Below are positions 63,709 through 64,000 of a stretch of DNA of 64,000 nucleotides, in pieces. A program made the translations under genes and the position numbers. The stretch spans positions 252,067-316,066 of the forward strand of contig JAWKZG010000005.1 in NCBI GenBank assembly GCA_041396125.1, written 5' to 3'. Origin of the DNA: JAWKZG01 sp041396125 (GTDB lineage Bacteria; Pseudomonadota; Gammaproteobacteria; Competibacterales; Competibacteraceae). The first letter of the stretch is position 1. Each line of letters starts with the position of its first letter. The notes beneath the pieces were generated by a model. That model was not told the origin of the DNA. It ran no database searches and worked only from the letters and a program-made list of their open reading frames with translations.

Positions 63709-64000
63709 CTACAAACCAATCTTGTGCGCCCGCGCACTCAGGAAAATGCCACTGGGTTTGTTGGCCGGCAGTTGTAACAGGCGTTGCCGGCTGGCGGTGT
63801 CGTAAAGCTCAATCCGGTCCGCATCACGCACTGACAGCCAGAGCTGTTCGCCGCGCGGGCTGAATTCCATATGCAATACTGCCGGTCCCGGCTTAAGGGT
63901 ATCGATAAGGCTGAGGCTTGGCACATCAATAACCTGCACCGCATCGTTCAGTGGATGAGCAAAACTGACCCACACCTGACGGCTGTCCGGTCGGGCCATG
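63709..64000 (-). CDS. nirF: Heme d1 biosynthesis protein NirF, C-terminal part (runs off window)
   Basis: The last 97 residues of a beta-propeller protein related to cytochrome cd1. WVSFAHPLNDAVQVIDVPSL, VLHMEFSPRGEQLWLSVRD and the ending GIFLSARAHKIGL are typical of NirF, which converts a late tetrapyrrole to dihydro-heme d1. The N-terminal part, with any signal peptide, is beyond the window. First visible gene of the nirF-D-L-G-DUF4202-nirH operon. Confidence 0.9.
   Translation of the reverse strand, partial: MARPDSRQVWVSFAHPLNDAVQVIDVPSLSLIDTLKPGPAVLHMEFSPRGEQLWLSVRDADRIELYDTASRQRLLQLPANKPSGIFLSARAHKIGL

Overview
The window is chromosomal DNA from a proteobacterium, most likely a gammaproteobacterium that can denitrify. 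The evidence is a heme d1 biosynthesis operon (nirF-D-L-G-H type), homoserine O-succinyltransferase with O-acetylhomoserine sulfhydrylase, an Aap-type amino-acid transporter, and two large surface proteins, at least one ending in the IPTLxxWG (IPTL-CTERM) sorting signal. By eye the DNA is moderately GC-rich. No rRNA, tRNA, CRISPR array, phage or insertion sequence was recognised.

Layout. 0-7 kb: partial NAD-dependent epimerase, CoA-binding protein, DapA-like aldolase divergent from a LysR regulator, cysH, and a gamma-butyrobetaine-hydroxylase-like dioxygenase followed by an amino-acid-type binding protein and permease. 7-15 kb: a Gdt1-family (UPF0016) exporter preceded by a yybP-ykoY manganese riboswitch, a P-type ATPase, a large periplasmic protein with a pilin-like tail, a racemase-like protein, a formylglycine-generating-enzyme-like protein and an RbsD/FucU mutarotase. 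15-29 kb: DUF1127 protein, small cytochrome c, alpha/beta hydrolase, metY, an MscS channel, the operon GST-MaoC-UbiA-pncA-argE, N-formylglutamate amidohydrolase, a TIGR03032 protein, a beta-helix protein and nadX. 29-34 kb: a complete branched-chain-type ABC transporter. 34-37 kb: a bufferin-type RiPP operon (Cys-rich precursor, MNIO/DUF692 enzyme, DUF2063 partner) next to two small membrane proteins. 37-48 kb: GNAT, MalY/PatB-type aminotransferase, aapJQMP with a structured leader, an ABC-2 transporter, metA and rimO. 48-59 kb: two tandem cassettes, each a giant surface protein gene followed by a MarR regulator gene. 59-64 kb: cardiolipin synthase and the convergent heme d1 operon with a DUF4202 gene inside it.

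How the genes connect. metA, metY and cysH serve sulfur amino-acid synthesis. Three separate uptake systems (SBP/permease near 5 kb, Liv-like at 29-34 kb, Aap at 39-43 kb), together with argE, nadX and N-formylglutamate amidohydrolase, suggest active amino-acid use. The riboswitch-controlled exporter and the bufferin operon are metal-homeostasis modules. The heme d1 genes imply a cytochrome cd1 nitrite reductase elsewhere in the genome.

Sequence quality. At least ten genes carry single-base frameshifts, and shifts are densely clustered at about 43.7-44.0, 53.2-57.5 and 61.9-62.1 kb. Reading frames otherwise stay protein-like across the shifts, so uncorrected sequencing indels are a likelier explanation than decay for most of them. 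Entries marked pseudogene should be read with that in mind.
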